This document shows positions 15,535 to 24,515 of a DNA stretch of 24,626 nt, piece by piece (position 1 is the first letter of the stretch; each line of letters opens with the position of its first letter). The DNA is from a bacterium (GTDB taxonomy: Bacteria; JAJVIF01; JAGGVT01): contig JAGGVT010000220.1 in NCBI GenBank assembly GCA_021157815.1, positions 1 through 24,626 on the forward strand, written 5' to 3'. The notes beneath the pieces are model-generated. The model was not told the DNA's origin and made no database searches. It was given only the letters and a program-made list of their open reading frames with translations. The position numbers and the translations under genes were made by a program.

Positions 15535-15549
15535 TATCGGGGATTAAAT

Positions 15550-16842
15550 TTGACAAAACCACCGCTGATATTCCATTTTCTAAAAGGGCTCTTGATTCTT
15601 GCCAGACCGTGGTATCCGTTTCTAACGTGCAGATTGGGCAAATCACCCGGATTGAAAGGTACGATGGAACCAAGATTGATGCGGGAGAAAATACAACCCG
15701 CGATTCCGCCATCGATATGGCTTCACGCTGTCAGTGTGGGAGAGGTGGAGGCGGCTATTCCAATAGCGTTGAGGATAATCAAGAGATGGGGCGCGGACAG
15801 TCTGCTTGTAACAACGACAACAAAAGAGGGATATGCGGTCGCACAAAAGAAAATAGTTGAACTAAAGCACCTGACATATTACCCGTTCGATATCCCGCAT
15901 ATAATCGATAAATTCCTGGATCATTACACGCCATCACTCTATATATGCATGGAAACGGAACTCTGGCCAATATTGACAAGCGCGTTGACGAAACGAAATA
16001 TCACGATGATTCTTGCCAACGGTCGAGTATCCGACAGGCTCAAAGGAACACCGTGGCTTCTAAGGCCGCTTTATCGCTGGATGTTTCAGGCATACAGCTG
16101 GATTGGGCTTCAAACTGACGAGGATTTTCAGCGATTGAAATCATTCACAAGTAAAATCGATAATGCTGTGGTTGCGGGAAATACAAAATTTGATCTGCCT
16201 GACCCGTCGCTAAAACCGGATGAAATAGCTGATTTAATGCGGACTATCGGTCTTCGTGATGGTTCGGTAATTGTATTCGGCAGTACTCATCCCGGTGAGG
16301 AAGAGATAATTGCGGATGTGTTTAATTCGTTAAAGGAACGCCTGAATGATATTTCAATGATTATCGCGCCCAGGCATATAACACGCGCTGACGAGGTGGC
16401 TTCTATTCTCAAAAGCGCTGGAATTACCTTTAATAATCGAACTGACACACTTGACGGAAAACATAATCACAAAAACGCGGATTGCCTTTTGCTGGATACA
16501 GTTGGAGAACTTACACGAATGTATTCGCTTGGGCAGATTGCGTTTGTCGGGGGGAGCTTAATTAAAAGGGGCGGACACAATCTTCTTGAACCTGCCGCCG
16601 CGGGATTGCCGGTTCTGCACGGGCCATATATGGACAACTTCCGGGCGATAACGTCCTTTCTACACAACGCAAACGCCGCATTGGAAGTGGCGGATGGGGA
16701 TGCTCTTAAAAATGCGATTTATGAACTTCTTTCAGATTCAAGCAAACTGGAGCGCATGAAACAGAATTCCCTGGACGCCTATGAAAAGGGCAAGGGCGCA
16801 ACGGATAGAATAATTTCGAAAATCGAGGAATTAATGCCGTGA
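15550..16842 (+). CDS. waaA: Kdo transferase WaaA (KdtA)
   Basis: Transfers Kdo from CMP-Kdo to the lipid A precursor at the inner membrane. The 430 residues have an N-terminal hydrophobic anchor (about 7-27). The motif IWLHAVSVGEVEAA (56-69) holds the catalytic Glu E65, aligning with E31 of Aquifex WaaA. Further motifs are METELWP (134-140), FGSTHPGEEE, APRHITRADEV and the nucleotide-binding GGSLIKRGGHNLLEPAAAG. The start is a TTG: no ATG or GTG is in frame between the upstream in-frame stop (15532) and the TTG, GGGGA lies 6 nt before it, and the next ATG would delete the membrane anchor. Length is normal. Whether it adds one or more Kdo units cannot be told. Confidence 0.95.
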   Translation: MTKPPLIFHFLKGLLILARPWYPFLTCRLGKSPGLKGTMEPRLMREKIQPAIPPSIWLHAVSVGEVEAAIPIALRIIKRWGADSLLVTTTTKEGYAVAQKKIVELKHLTYYPFDIPHIIDKFLDHYTPSLYICMETELWPILTSALTKRNITMILANGRVSDRLKGTPWLLRPLYRWMFQAYSWIGLQTDEDFQRLKSFTSKIDNAVVAGNTKFDLPDPSLKPDEIADLMRTIGLRDGSVIVFGSTHPGEEEIIADVFNSLKERLNDISMIIAPRHITRADEVASILKSAGITFNNRTDTLDGKHNHKNADCLLLDTVGELTRMYSLGQIAFVGGSLIKRGGHNLLEPAAAGLPVLHGPYMDNFRAITSFLHNANAALEVADGDALKNAIYELLSDSSKLERMKQNSLDAYEKGKGATDRIISKIEELMP

Positions 16843-17915
16843 CCGAACGAGACTACAGGACATATAAAAAAGGATTATCAGAGAGAAAGTCGGGAAACGT
16901 ATTGACATCGAAGATTGCAAGATTGTTTGAACTTGTCTCTCACAGGCGCATTATGTCCCGGTCACTGGAAAAAACAAAACTCGACGCGAAGCTTGTAAGT
17001 GTCGGAAATATTACTTTTGGGGGAAGCGGGAAAACTCCCCATGTTGAATTTCTTGCATTTCATTTTGCACAGCGAGGCTTGAAAACAGGCATAGCGACAG
17101 GCGGTTGGGGCGGCTCGGCACGAAAGGAGGGGATACTTGTATCAGATGGCGATAAAATATACACGGATTTTGAATCAGCAGGCGATGAGGCAATGTCGAT
17201 TTCTGAAAGCGTTTTGGAAATCAGCGTTCCTGTATTCGCGCACTGGAACAGGATTATTGCGGCGGAAGAGCTTATAAATCGGTTCAACTGCGATGCTGTA
17301 ATTCTGGATGACGCATATCACTTTGTATCGGTTGAAAAGGACGCGGACATTCTTCTTGTAGATTCGCTTAATCCTCTTGGTGGAGGGCATCCGCCGAATA
17401 CCGGTTTAATGCGGGAACCGATAAGCGCAATTGCGAGGGCCGATGCGATAATCCTAACGCACGCTGACCTGGTGGAAAAAGATTCTTTGGATGAACTGAA
17501 GGCACTGATTAAAACTGAGAAGTTCGAGAATCCCGTATTCGAATCATCGTATGAACCTCAATCTATCGCCTGTGTTTATGGGGATGACATCGGCATGGAA
17601 AAACCTCAGAATGCGAAACTGATTCCACTGTCGGGACTAGGCAATCCGGAATCTTTTGAAAAGTCGCTTGCAACTGCGGGAGTTGTAAATGCAAATCCAA
17701 TTAGATTCAACGATCATAACATATACACGCAAAAGGATTTGGATTTAATCAATGCCGCTATTGATGAGGATTCCGCGGATGGTGTGGTTACGACATCGAA
17801 AGACTTGATACGAATAAAGAATCATGCTGATAAGATCAACGGAAGCATATATGTTTTACATTCTGAAATAATCGTGGACAGCGATTTTCTGGAATGGCTT
17901 GATGAGAGGGTTTAA
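16839..17915 (+). CDS. lpxK: Tetraacyldisaccharide 4'-kinase LpxK
   Basis: Phosphorylates the 4'-position of the lipid A disaccharide on the cytoplasmic membrane face. The 358-residue chain has the LpxK P-loop GNITFGGSGKTPH (56-68), GDEAMSISE (115-123), ILDDAYHF (155-162, where most relatives have ILDDGFQH) and PNTGLMREP (186-194, for LPAGPLREP). The lost Gln of the DDGxQH motif is unusual, but the two Asp and the His remain. The start is GTG overlapping the waaA stop (GTGA), with GAGGA 9 nt upstream; no nearby ATG fits. It is the last gene of the plus-strand cluster and converges with rsmA across 18 bp in which I see no terminator. Confidence 0.93.
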   Translation: MTERDYRTYKKGLSERKSGNVLTSKIARLFELVSHRRIMSRSLEKTKLDAKLVSVGNITFGGSGKTPHVEFLAFHFAQRGLKTGIATGGWGGSARKEGILVSDGDKIYTDFESAGDEAMSISESVLEISVPVFAHWNRIIAAEELINRFNCDAVILDDAYHFVSVEKDADILLVDSLNPLGGGHPPNTGLMREPISAIARADAIILTHADLVEKDSLDELKALIKTEKFENPVFESSYEPQSIACVYGDDIGMEKPQNAKLIPLSGLGNPESFEKSLATAGVVNANPIRFNDHNIYTQKDLDLINAAIDEDSADGVVTTSKDLIRIKNHADKINGSIYVLHSEIIVDSDFLEWLDERV

Positions 17916-17933
17916 GTGTAAGATAAAACCATA

Positions 17934-18794
17934 TTAATTCCCTTGTTTTTCGATTTCTTCAAACAGCCTGGTAAATTCATCAAGAGACAAACACTCGGCG
18001 CGAATCATCTTATCAAGCCCAATCATCTCAATAATTGACTCAACGCATTTCTTGTCAACTCCCAGATGCCAGTTCTGAAGGTTGTTAGCGAGAGTTTTGC
18101 GTTTCATTGAAAACGATTGCTTTATCATCGAAAAGAATTTCTTCTTATTGTCAGCATTGAATCTGAATTTGTCTTTGGTAACAAGTTTCAAAACTCGCGA
18201 GCCAACTTTCGGCTGCGGATAAAAAGCTCCGGCGTCAACATTGACAACACCAGTAACCTTGCAATGATAATCGCAAAATACGGAAAGACGTCCGCGCGCT
18301 TTTGTTCCGCAGTCAGCTGTGATTCTATCAGCGACTTCACGCTGCATCATAAGTAGTGTTTCCGAAGGCAGTGGGGGAGAGCTGAAAATCCTTTCAAGAA
18401 TCGGCGATGTAATCTGATAGGGAATATTTCCAATGACTGCGAAGCTTCGATCTTCCAGATTATCAGGCGGATACTCATTAAGGAAATCGCCATGAACAAG
18501 CACATTATCGCAATGCTGCGCAAGTTCCTTTTCAAGCCAATCACGGAGAACCTTGTCAACCTCATAAACAATAAAATTCGAAACGCCGCTTGCAATCGGG
18601 ATTGAGAGCGCGCCAAGTCCGCCTCCTATTTCAATAACAGTGCTATTCTTCTCAAGGTCGATTAAATCAAGAATGCGATTGCGAATGGTATCGGAGATTA
18701 AAAAATTCTGTCCAAGTGATTTGTCGGGGCGTATAGCAAGTTTGCGTTTTACAGAATGTGTGAACTCATTAAGGCTTTTTGTGTTGTAAGTCAT
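17934..18794 (-). CDS. rsmA: 16S rRNA (adenine1518/1519-N6)-dimethyltransferase RsmA (KsgA)
   Basis: Dimethylates two adjacent adenines in the last hairpin of 16S rRNA during small-subunit assembly. The 286 residues carry KSLGQNFL (25-32), the SAM-binding motif EIGGGLGAL (55-63), acidic E78, the GDF motif with D103, the catalytic NIPY (123-126, variant of NLPY), QREVADR (151-157), FYPQPKVGS (191-199) and KRKTL (231-235). Length is normal. It is the last gene of the minus-strand set, 19 bp downstream of the metallopeptidase fusion; no strong ribosome site is visible, so coupling to that gene is likely. Confidence 0.96.
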   Translation of the reverse strand: MTYNTKSLNEFTHSVKRKLAIRPDKSLGQNFLISDTIRNRILDLIDLEKNSTVIEIGGGLGALSIPIASGVSNFIVYEVDKVLRDWLEKELAQHCDNVLVHGDFLNEYPPDNLEDRSFAVIGNIPYQITSPILERIFSSPPLPSETLLMMQREVADRITADCGTKARGRLSVFCDYHCKVTGVVNVDAGAFYPQPKVGSRVLKLVTKDKFRFNADNKKKFFSMIKQSFSMKRKTLANNLQNWHLGVDKKCVESIIEMIGLDKMIRAECLSLDEFTRLFEEIEKQGN

Positions 18795-18813
18795 CTATTT
18801 ATGCCTGTTACCG

Positions 18814-21273
18814 TTATGAGCCAGTTTGCGCTGCGTCATAGATTATATTTGTCAGGTTGAGCATGTTAAGTTCGATCGGCTTGCGCCCCAAGTCAAGCCA
18901 TGTCCAGACGATTCTATCACGCCATTTAAGAACCTTTGCTTTCTCCGCTTCCGATAATTCGTAATCCTTGTTGAATACGCTGTCAGTCCAGAGGTAGGCG
19001 AGTTCATACTGCTCGCTTCTGAACGCCGATTCGATAAGCGACAGGTCAGCCGCTTTTGTAAACATATCATCATAACCATACATTGCGAGAAATCGTTTTA
19101 GGAATTCGACCGACTCCCCGTATTCCCCATCAATCCAGAGCGAACGCCCAATAAGGTAAACAGCGGGCCAGAAATTCGCGTCAATCATAAGTGCCTGTTG
19201 ATAATAAAACCTGGGGTCGGATGTTTCAGTGTCAAGCGCCTTGAACATCAAACGCCTGAGTTCATCGGATTCATGGTCAAGAATAGCGAGTTTGATTATG
19301 CTGTCTCGTTTCATTGATGCTGAGATTGCCTTATCAAGCGCTTTTTGAACCTCGACGCGGCAATCCGACCATCTCTGTTGTTTCGCGAGAATGATTCCCC
19401 TTCTGCGCAGCAGCTGCGCTTTGTAGCCATCGTTCGATTTAGGATGCGCCATCAGTTCCGAAGCCAGTTTAAGCGCCTGATTATAGTTTTCCAATCCGAC
19501 AAGCGCGGATATTTTCCCCCAGCCATGATAAGGATCATCAGGTTGGAATTTTATTAGCGCGTCATAATCTCTGAGCGCCTTTTTGTATTGCTTGTGTTGA
19601 AGCGCTTTTAACGCCTCCGCGTTTCTCTCAGCAACCTCATGCGAACATCTCTGCTCAGTGAAAGCGGGCCGCTGGAACATGTATTGCGCGAGAGCGGCGC
19701 CTTCATCCGCCTCGGGAATTGTTTTTAAAAATTGAAGCCACTCCTCGGTAAGTTCCTGAAGGGTTTTATCGTACGCCGCCTTGTACGGTTTGTCTGAGAA
19801 GAACAATCCGGCTTTTATAAAACAGATTTTGAATTTCTCGACTCCGTAAGTGTCAATAAGCCATCTGACAAACGAGCCGGAAATATAATAGGAAACAGTA
19901 ATTCGCTGCGACCAGAATCCCTCGTTAGTCATTGTATTAATGGGGCTTGCGCGATTATCGATTTCGCCTTTCATAATTGACTGTGCCCACTGGTGATGGG
20001 TCAACGCTCCGGCATCCCACTCGCTTGCCTCGCTGAGACCTTCGCACAAGCCGGTCTGAAGGCTGATGTTCACAATCGACCTGCCAAATTCACCAGCGAG
20101 TATGTGTGTCAATTCGTGTTTAAGAGCGCGGATATCATAATCGGAATACTCAACATGAATCATCGCCATCCACGGCTTAGCGAAAACCGACCCGCCGACG
20201 CCTGTGAGTTTCGTTTTCTGTGCTCGTGTTGGATAGATGTAACACGTAACAACCGGCGGGTTTTCAAGTTTCAGTTCCTCGACAATCCTGGCGTAATGCC
20301 ATTCATGTTCCTTTAGGATACGATTCATTTCACCCGTTATTGGCGAATCGGATGGATAGCGTAGTTCAATTCCTTTTCCAACAAGGCGGCCATCCATCAG
20401 TTTATTCAAATACGCGGTGTTAATGTCGATTCCAAGTGGCCCTTTGTAGATAAAAAGGATAACGAGGTAGATAATAACAATCCCGTTGATTAAAGTTAGC
20501 AGGTATCGCAAGGCATTTGTAAAAGGTGATTTAAACAATCCTTTGAGAAATACCCCGGGAAGATTTCTTTCATATCCAAGAATTGAGAGGAAGAAAGTAA
20601 GATACGCGAAAGTGAATGCGATTGATCGCGCGAGCAGAAACGGTGCATCAATTGGTACAACTGTATTGTAATTAAACAGAACAACAGAACCGAGTATGAA
20701 ATTATAAAATCCGACACGAGGGCCGGCATATAGTTTCCAGAGTGTTACAAGAATTGTCAGGATGGAGTATGCCAGAAACAGGAGGTATCCGCGCTTTGCG
20801 TTACCCTTGGAAAACAGAGTAAACGAGGTTGCCATTAAAAGAGCGCACAAACCGGTTACAACCGGAATAAGAAGGTAGAACAAGATTCCCTGCATGATGT
20901 TGCAGTTGGTTATATGAAAAGCGTTTAGAAGAAGCACTGCCAGTGGAATCGCTGCAAGGAACGACATAATCACAACCAGCGCCCGGTTTCGAGCGAACAA
21001 AACAAGTGCGAACTCACGTTCAGTGTATTTCTTAAGTTCTATTTTCTTTTGGAGTTGTGATGTTTCATACGCCGCAATCAATGCAATAATCTGCGACAGG
21101 AAAATTGAAATCAAGATGCTGAATTCGTAGCCGAGAAGATTCAACATCGCCTCGCCGCTGAAAGCGCATCCGAGTGACACCAACAGCAGAAACAATGCAG
21201 CAAGATACAAACTTTTCGATTTAAACCACCGTTTTAAACAGCTTTTGAATTCCTCTTTAAAAACCTTGTCCAT
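18814..21273 (-). CDS. Polytopic membrane protein fused to HExxH metallopeptidase and TPR-like domains
   Basis: An 819-residue protein with three modules. Residues 1-280 hold about seven or eight hydrophobic helices (near 22-38, 50-69, 97-117, 128-151, 161-181, 190-201, 211-233, 254-277), with a cytosolic-looking basic N-terminus resembling ABC-2-type permease subunits. Residues about 300-520 form a gluzincin (peptidase MA-like) domain: HELTH (386-390) gives two zinc ligands and the catalytic Glu, E411 in CEGLSEASEW is the likely third ligand, and SYYISGSFVRWLIDTYG (461-477) is a typical substrate-side helix. Residues about 548-765 are helical repeats of TPR type (ALKALQHKQYKKALRDYDAL; EYGESVEFLKRFLAMYG). 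The peptidase and TPRs are probably periplasmic. The ATG directly follows the queC stop. I know no characterised protein with this arrangement. Function unknown; envelope protein turnover is a guess. Confidence 0.85.
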   Translation of the reverse strand: MDKVFKEEFKSCLKRWFKSKSLYLAALFLLLVSLGCAFSGEAMLNLLGYEFSILISIFLSQIIALIAAYETSQLQKKIELKKYTEREFALVLFARNRALVVIMSFLAAIPLAVLLLNAFHITNCNIMQGILFYLLIPVVTGLCALLMATSFTLFSKGNAKRGYLLFLAYSILTILVTLWKLYAGPRVGFYNFILGSVVLFNYNTVVPIDAPFLLARSIAFTFAYLTFFLSILGYERNLPGVFLKGLFKSPFTNALRYLLTLINGIVIIYLVILFIYKGPLGIDINTAYLNKLMDGRLVGKGIELRYPSDSPITGEMNRILKEHEWHYARIVEELKLENPPVVTCYIYPTRAQKTKLTGVGGSVFAKPWMAMIHVEYSDYDIRALKHELTHILAGEFGRSIVNISLQTGLCEGLSEASEWDAGALTHHQWAQSIMKGEIDNRASPINTMTNEGFWSQRITVSYYISGSFVRWLIDTYGVEKFKICFIKAGLFFSDKPYKAAYDKTLQELTEEWLQFLKTIPEADEGAALAQYMFQRPAFTEQRCSHEVAERNAEALKALQHKQYKKALRDYDALIKFQPDDPYHGWGKISALVGLENYNQALKLASELMAHPKSNDGYKAQLLRRRGIILAKQQRWSDCRVEVQKALDKAISASMKRDSIIKLAILDHESDELRRLMFKALDTETSDPRFYYQQALMIDANFWPAVYLIGRSLWIDGEYGESVEFLKRFLAMYGYDDMFTKAADLSLIESAFRSEQYELAYLWTDSVFNKDYELSEAEKAKVLKWRDRIVWTWLDLGRKPIELNMLNLTNIIYDAAQTGS

Positions 21274-21954
21274 TTATTCATCGCCCTCGTATGGTATGGG
21301 ATCATCAAATCCCGCATCCTCAAACGCTTTCAAGCGAAGGATACACGAGTCGCAGACACCGCACGCTTTTTCGGTATTTTGATAACAGCTCCATGTCAGT
21401 TCAAAAGGCACATTAAGCTCCATTCCTTTTCTAACTATTTCGGCTTTTGTAAGATGCATTACAGGCGCTATGATGTTCAGATTTGTTTCGGGACGTGTGC
21501 CCTCGTTAACAGCCTTGTTAAATGCTTCGATGAACGATTCCCGGCAATCGGGATAACCGGATGAATCCTCCTCCACGATGCCGATGAAAATCGCCGATGC
21601 TCCAAGTACCTCAGCCCAACTGACCGCGGCGCTGAGAAGATGTGCGTTTCTGAATGGGACATAAGTATTCGGTATCCGGGTTTTATCTATGCCGCCTGTG
21701 TGAATGTCAATGTCAGGATCAGTCAGTGCGCTTCCGCCTATTTGTGTTAAATGCGACAGCGAAAATGCCATGGTTTCGTTTATGCCGTAGTGGTTTGTGA
21801 TATCGCGAAACGCCTTTATTTCCCTGTCCTGCGTGAGTTGCCCGTAATAGGCATGCATCGCGGCGACATCATATTTCTCAAGCGCGATTGCGAGTGTAAC
21901 AGCGGAATCCATCCCACCACTCACAAGGCAAATAGCTTTCTGTTTTTTCGGCAT
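21274..21954 (-). CDS. queC: 7-cyano-7-deazaguanine (preQ0) synthase QueC
   Basis: Converts 7-carboxy-7-deazaguanine to preQ0 with ATP and ammonia, a step in queuosine synthesis. The 226 residues carry the PP-loop SGGMDS (12-17), RIPNTYVPFRN (93-103), GIVEEDSSGYPDCR (125-138) and a complete four-Cys zinc site (C190, C198, C201, C204 in SCYQN...CGVCDSC). GGTGA lies 6 nt before the ATG. On the same strand a perfect TATAAT at 21996-22001 is suitably placed, but no -35 box matches. No queD, queE or queF is nearby, and the genes that follow (membrane peptidase, rsmA) have no queuosine link, apart from rsmA also acting in RNA modification. Confidence 0.96.
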   Translation of the reverse strand: MPKKQKAICLVSGGMDSAVTLAIALEKYDVAAMHAYYGQLTQDREIKAFRDITNHYGINETMAFSLSHLTQIGGSALTDPDIDIHTGGIDKTRIPNTYVPFRNAHLLSAAVSWAEVLGASAIFIGIVEEDSSGYPDCRESFIEAFNKAVNEGTRPETNLNIIAPVMHLTKAEIVRKGMELNVPFELTWSCYQNTEKACGVCDSCILRLKAFEDAGFDDPIPYEGDE

Positions 21955-22116
21955 AACAAATCACCAGACTGTGATTGATGTACAACTGCATTTGCATTAT
22001 ACCGTACTTAGTGAAGTTGTGTATTAACAACACCACGACAAAGTAATGCCAGATTGCAGATCAGGTAAGTTTACAATCGGAATAACAGTTGGATTAATGA
22101 ATTATAAATTATATTT

Positions 22117-22125
22117 TGCTATACT
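22117..22125 (+). promoter_or_regulatory. Possible extended -10 promoter of the lipoprotein gene
   Basis: TGCTATACT, an extended -10 (TGnTATACT, 5 of 6 to TATAAT), 42 bp before the lipoprotein ATG in an AT-rich divergent intergenic region. No recognisable -35 box at 15-18 nt, which extended -10 promoters can lack. Chance occurrence in AT-rich DNA is possible. Confidence 0.3.
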
Positions 22126-22167
22126 TAACTTACTCTTTTAAAAATCTGACAGACAGGTGATGAAAAA

Positions 22168-24138
22168 ATGAAACTAAGATACCTGTTGCTTCTATTACTG
22201 ATTTTCGCTAGTTTTATTCTTGTGTCATGCTCGAACAATGGCAAAGGTAAGAATGTCCTTGATGAAAATCCGTTGGCTCTGCCCGCATCTCACGAGGGAA
22301 CACAGGGCTATGCCGACTGGGGAGATTTCACTATCCAGCTGGATATCGAGAATCGGAAGGCAGAACTTATCCCAAATCGAGATTCGGACATACATCTTGA
22401 TGTCAACCCGTATCTCGCCGGTGGTGACCTGAACGTATCTTTCGTAAGCTGGGATCCTGTTACATATGAACTGAAACTTGATTTCGAACTGAATAATCCG
22501 ACCAACCTCAGTGTAAGCGATGTGAGATTGATATTCACAGATTTCGCTCAAGTTTCTTATCCGCAATATCTTATTGAGCCCGACAGCTGGACCACCGCCA
22601 TGACAGGCAATGTCAGGCCATTCCTCGCATTCAAGAAGGATATAACTAACAGGGTGTTTTCAGGATTAGATTCGGAAACTCTGACTGCACGAATATACTG
22701 GCCTCCGGGAAGTCCGTTTATGCTGAATTTCAAGGTTACGGCATGGTTGTGGCTTAATTGCCAGGATGTATATGAGATTAACAACATGGGCCAATCAGGG
22801 CGCTTGTTCCAGAATTCAGGAACATCAATTATAAGCTGTTATCCAAAGGACTGGCAAAATGATGTTTTCCAAGTCAGATTGTGGGCAAATGCGTTGACTG
22901 GTGAAATTCATGAAATGACCAAAGAGGGACTTTTCTGGGAATATGAGCTAACGAACATACTTAACAAGCCTCCGGGATTATACCAAGTCTGGATCGAGGC
23001 AATTTCTCCGAATCCGCAGAATTATTCAACCTGGAATAAAATGTACATAAAAGTCGACGACTATGGATGGCAAAGTTCCCCCAACTATTATCATGGTGAA
23101 ATTAGCTACGGATCATACGATATTGCCTGTTATGCCTACGATGGCTATGACCGGGTTAATATTCTGAGTGGCAAAGGAAATGCGACAGGTTGGATATCCC
23201 ATTCTCCAGGTATTAATCATAGCGCCCAGGATCTGGTTAACCTCAAGAATCTTGATCCCAATTATCCGGCATATCAGCCGTGGTGTCCTGAGAAAATTGA
23301 TGCTGCTAAGGATGGCGCGTTTGCCTGGACAAATCTGAACCATACCATATGGTACAGTTTCTACAAGAACTATAATACATTGTCGTTTATGCGAAACTCC
23401 CTGATTTTCGCGTATGAACCTCTTTATAATGATAACCGTGCTCTCTGGTATCAGGGGGGTACTGAAAATGGGCTTGTCCCGTATGACGTTTGTGATACTT
23501 TTGCGGGAAGGCTGGGCGCCTTGATGGCATATAACGGGCCAAATAAAACAGCAGTGATTGCTGTTTATGATGGGCCGGCTACTGGAAATTACAACTATTT
23601 CGACCGAGACTTAAATGGATTTAATCAGTTTACCTCGACAATGTTCGGTTCCGATGATGGGCAGATTATTCTTCAATTCACATCCGGTATTGACATTATG
23701 GAAACGGATGTACCTGGCGAATATCTTGTCTTTCTTTCCCAATATTATGTCAGCAAGATTGAAGTTTTCAAGATGGTGGTTGGCAGCACTAACATTGAAT
23801 ATGTTGATACTATTCACATTTCATACATGGGTGAACCTGCTCCAATAGATATTGAGCTTCTGCCAGCGAATCCAGACTATGATCCTGCCCCTGACACTGA
23901 CATTTTGTGTGTGCTGGTGGACAGGCAGGAAGTTAACGGGCAAACTGGTGGAATTGTTTTGATGTATGATGCCAATACGCGCAATTATCTGGGATCAATT
24001 GGCGATCCAAGCGTTCCAGCATGTCCATTTCCCCCTAGACGGATGGATACAGATGATGACAGTTTCTCAATTGTGATATCACAACAGAGCAATGCTTCAA
24101 TGATATTAACACAGTGGACATATTACGAAGTTCCCTAA
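22168..24138 (+). CDS. Large surface/periplasmic lipoprotein of unknown function
   Basis: A 656-residue secreted lipoprotein: a Leu-rich signal (1-20) ends in lipobox LVSC, with C21 as the lipidated residue; Ser at +2 would allow outer-membrane sorting under the E. coli rule. Residues about 45-190 are beta-rich (FTIQLDIENRKAELIP; LKLDFELNNPTNLSVSDVRLIF), like an immunoglobulin or cadherin-type domain. A second beta-rich section lies at 190-300 (CYPKDWQNDVFQVRLWANALTGE). The C-terminal half is rich in Tyr, Trp and Gly with short strand-like blocks that could form a propeller, though I cannot define blades. No catalytic motif seen. AGGTGA lies 7 nt before the ATG. It is monocistronic in appearance, divergent from queC and followed by the 24169-24378 element. 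Confidence 0.82.
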   Translation: MKLRYLLLLLLIFASFILVSCSNNGKGKNVLDENPLALPASHEGTQGYADWGDFTIQLDIENRKAELIPNRDSDIHLDVNPYLAGGDLNVSFVSWDPVTYELKLDFELNNPTNLSVSDVRLIFTDFAQVSYPQYLIEPDSWTTAMTGNVRPFLAFKKDITNRVFSGLDSETLTARIYWPPGSPFMLNFKVTAWLWLNCQDVYEINNMGQSGRLFQNSGTSIISCYPKDWQNDVFQVRLWANALTGEIHEMTKEGLFWEYELTNILNKPPGLYQVWIEAISPNPQNYSTWNKMYIKVDDYGWQSSPNYYHGEISYGSYDIACYAYDGYDRVNILSGKGNATGWISHSPGINHSAQDLVNLKNLDPNYPAYQPWCPEKIDAAKDGAFAWTNLNHTIWYSFYKNYNTLSFMRNSLIFAYEPLYNDNRALWYQGGTENGLVPYDVCDTFAGRLGALMAYNGPNKTAVIAVYDGPATGNYNYFDRDLNGFNQFTSTMFGSDDGQIILQFTSGIDIMETDVPGEYLVFLSQYYVSKIEVFKMVVGSTNIEYVDTIHISYMGEPAPIDIELLPANPDYDPAPDTDILCVLVDRQEVNGQTGGIVLMYDANTRNYLGSIGDPSVPACPFPPRRMDTDDDSFSIVISQQSNASMILTQWTYYEVP

Positions 24139-24168
24139 ATGTAACCTGGAATGCCTTTATTAAAATAT

Positions 24169-24378
24169 GGCTCTTCAATAAATCGTGTGGGTTGAGTTTC
24201 GATTGAGTAAAAAAAGGGTTTATTCCACCAAAGTGAATAAATACAATATAGATGAGGATTTACAGCATAGTATATTGATAACATCAGATTTGAAGCCTCA
24301 TGTGGGCGTACCCCGTTATTGGGGAATGCCCCTTTTTTTACGGGAGGGCAAATAACCCACACAGTTTATTGAAGCGCC
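24169..24378. repeat. 210-bp element with 25-bp imperfect terminal inverted repeats
   Basis: The left arm 24169-24193 and the inverse of the right arm 24354-24378 match at 22 of 25 positions, sharing the core CTTCAATAAA and GTGTGGGTT. Inside are further hairpins: TTTATTC-CAC/GTGAATAAA around 24219-24243 and a terminator-like stem at 24304-24339. No transposase is encoded; a 75-codon minus-strand frame across it (24135-24362) shows no protein character. It is consistent with a MITE, an IS remnant, or a structured RNA locus. I see no clear target-site duplication. Confidence 0.65.
24304..24339 (+). terminator. Rho-independent terminator-like hairpin
   Basis: GGGCGTACCCC (24304-24314) pairs with GGGGAATGCCC (24321-24331) over 11 positions with one mismatch and one wobble, with a 6-nt loop, followed by C and seven T (24333-24339). 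It lies 166 bp after the lipoprotein stop, inside the inverted-repeat element, and could end the lipoprotein transcript or belong to the element. Confidence 0.7.
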
Positions 24379-24462
24379 GAATGTTTAAATGTTCACTTAC
24401 AATTACGTCCAATAAACACCAGTAAGCCGGTATATTCTCTATTAATCAGCAACCTGGCAATT

Positions 24463-24492
24463 GCTCTCTAGCTTAATCGGATACTAGGGAGC
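24463..24492. other. 9-bp hairpin in the 3' gene-free region
   Basis: GCTCTCTAG (24463-24471) and CTAGGGAGC (24484-24492) are inverted copies with one T-G wobble and a 12-nt loop. No T-run follows. The surrounding stretch 24379-24515 otherwise shows no gene, promoter or RNA that I can support. Confidence 0.4.
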
Positions 24493-24515
24493 CTAAATCC
24501 GCGATTGAACTCGTT

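Noticed and set aside
21955-22040. preQ1 riboswitch upstream of queC
   Set aside because: The short leader contains neither the AGAGGTTC-type stem nor the A-rich 3' segment of preQ1-I, and nothing matching other classes.
24135-24362. 75-codon minus-strand open frame in the inverted-repeat element
   Set aside because: Covers the terminal repeats and hairpins; no ribosome site or protein-like pattern seen.
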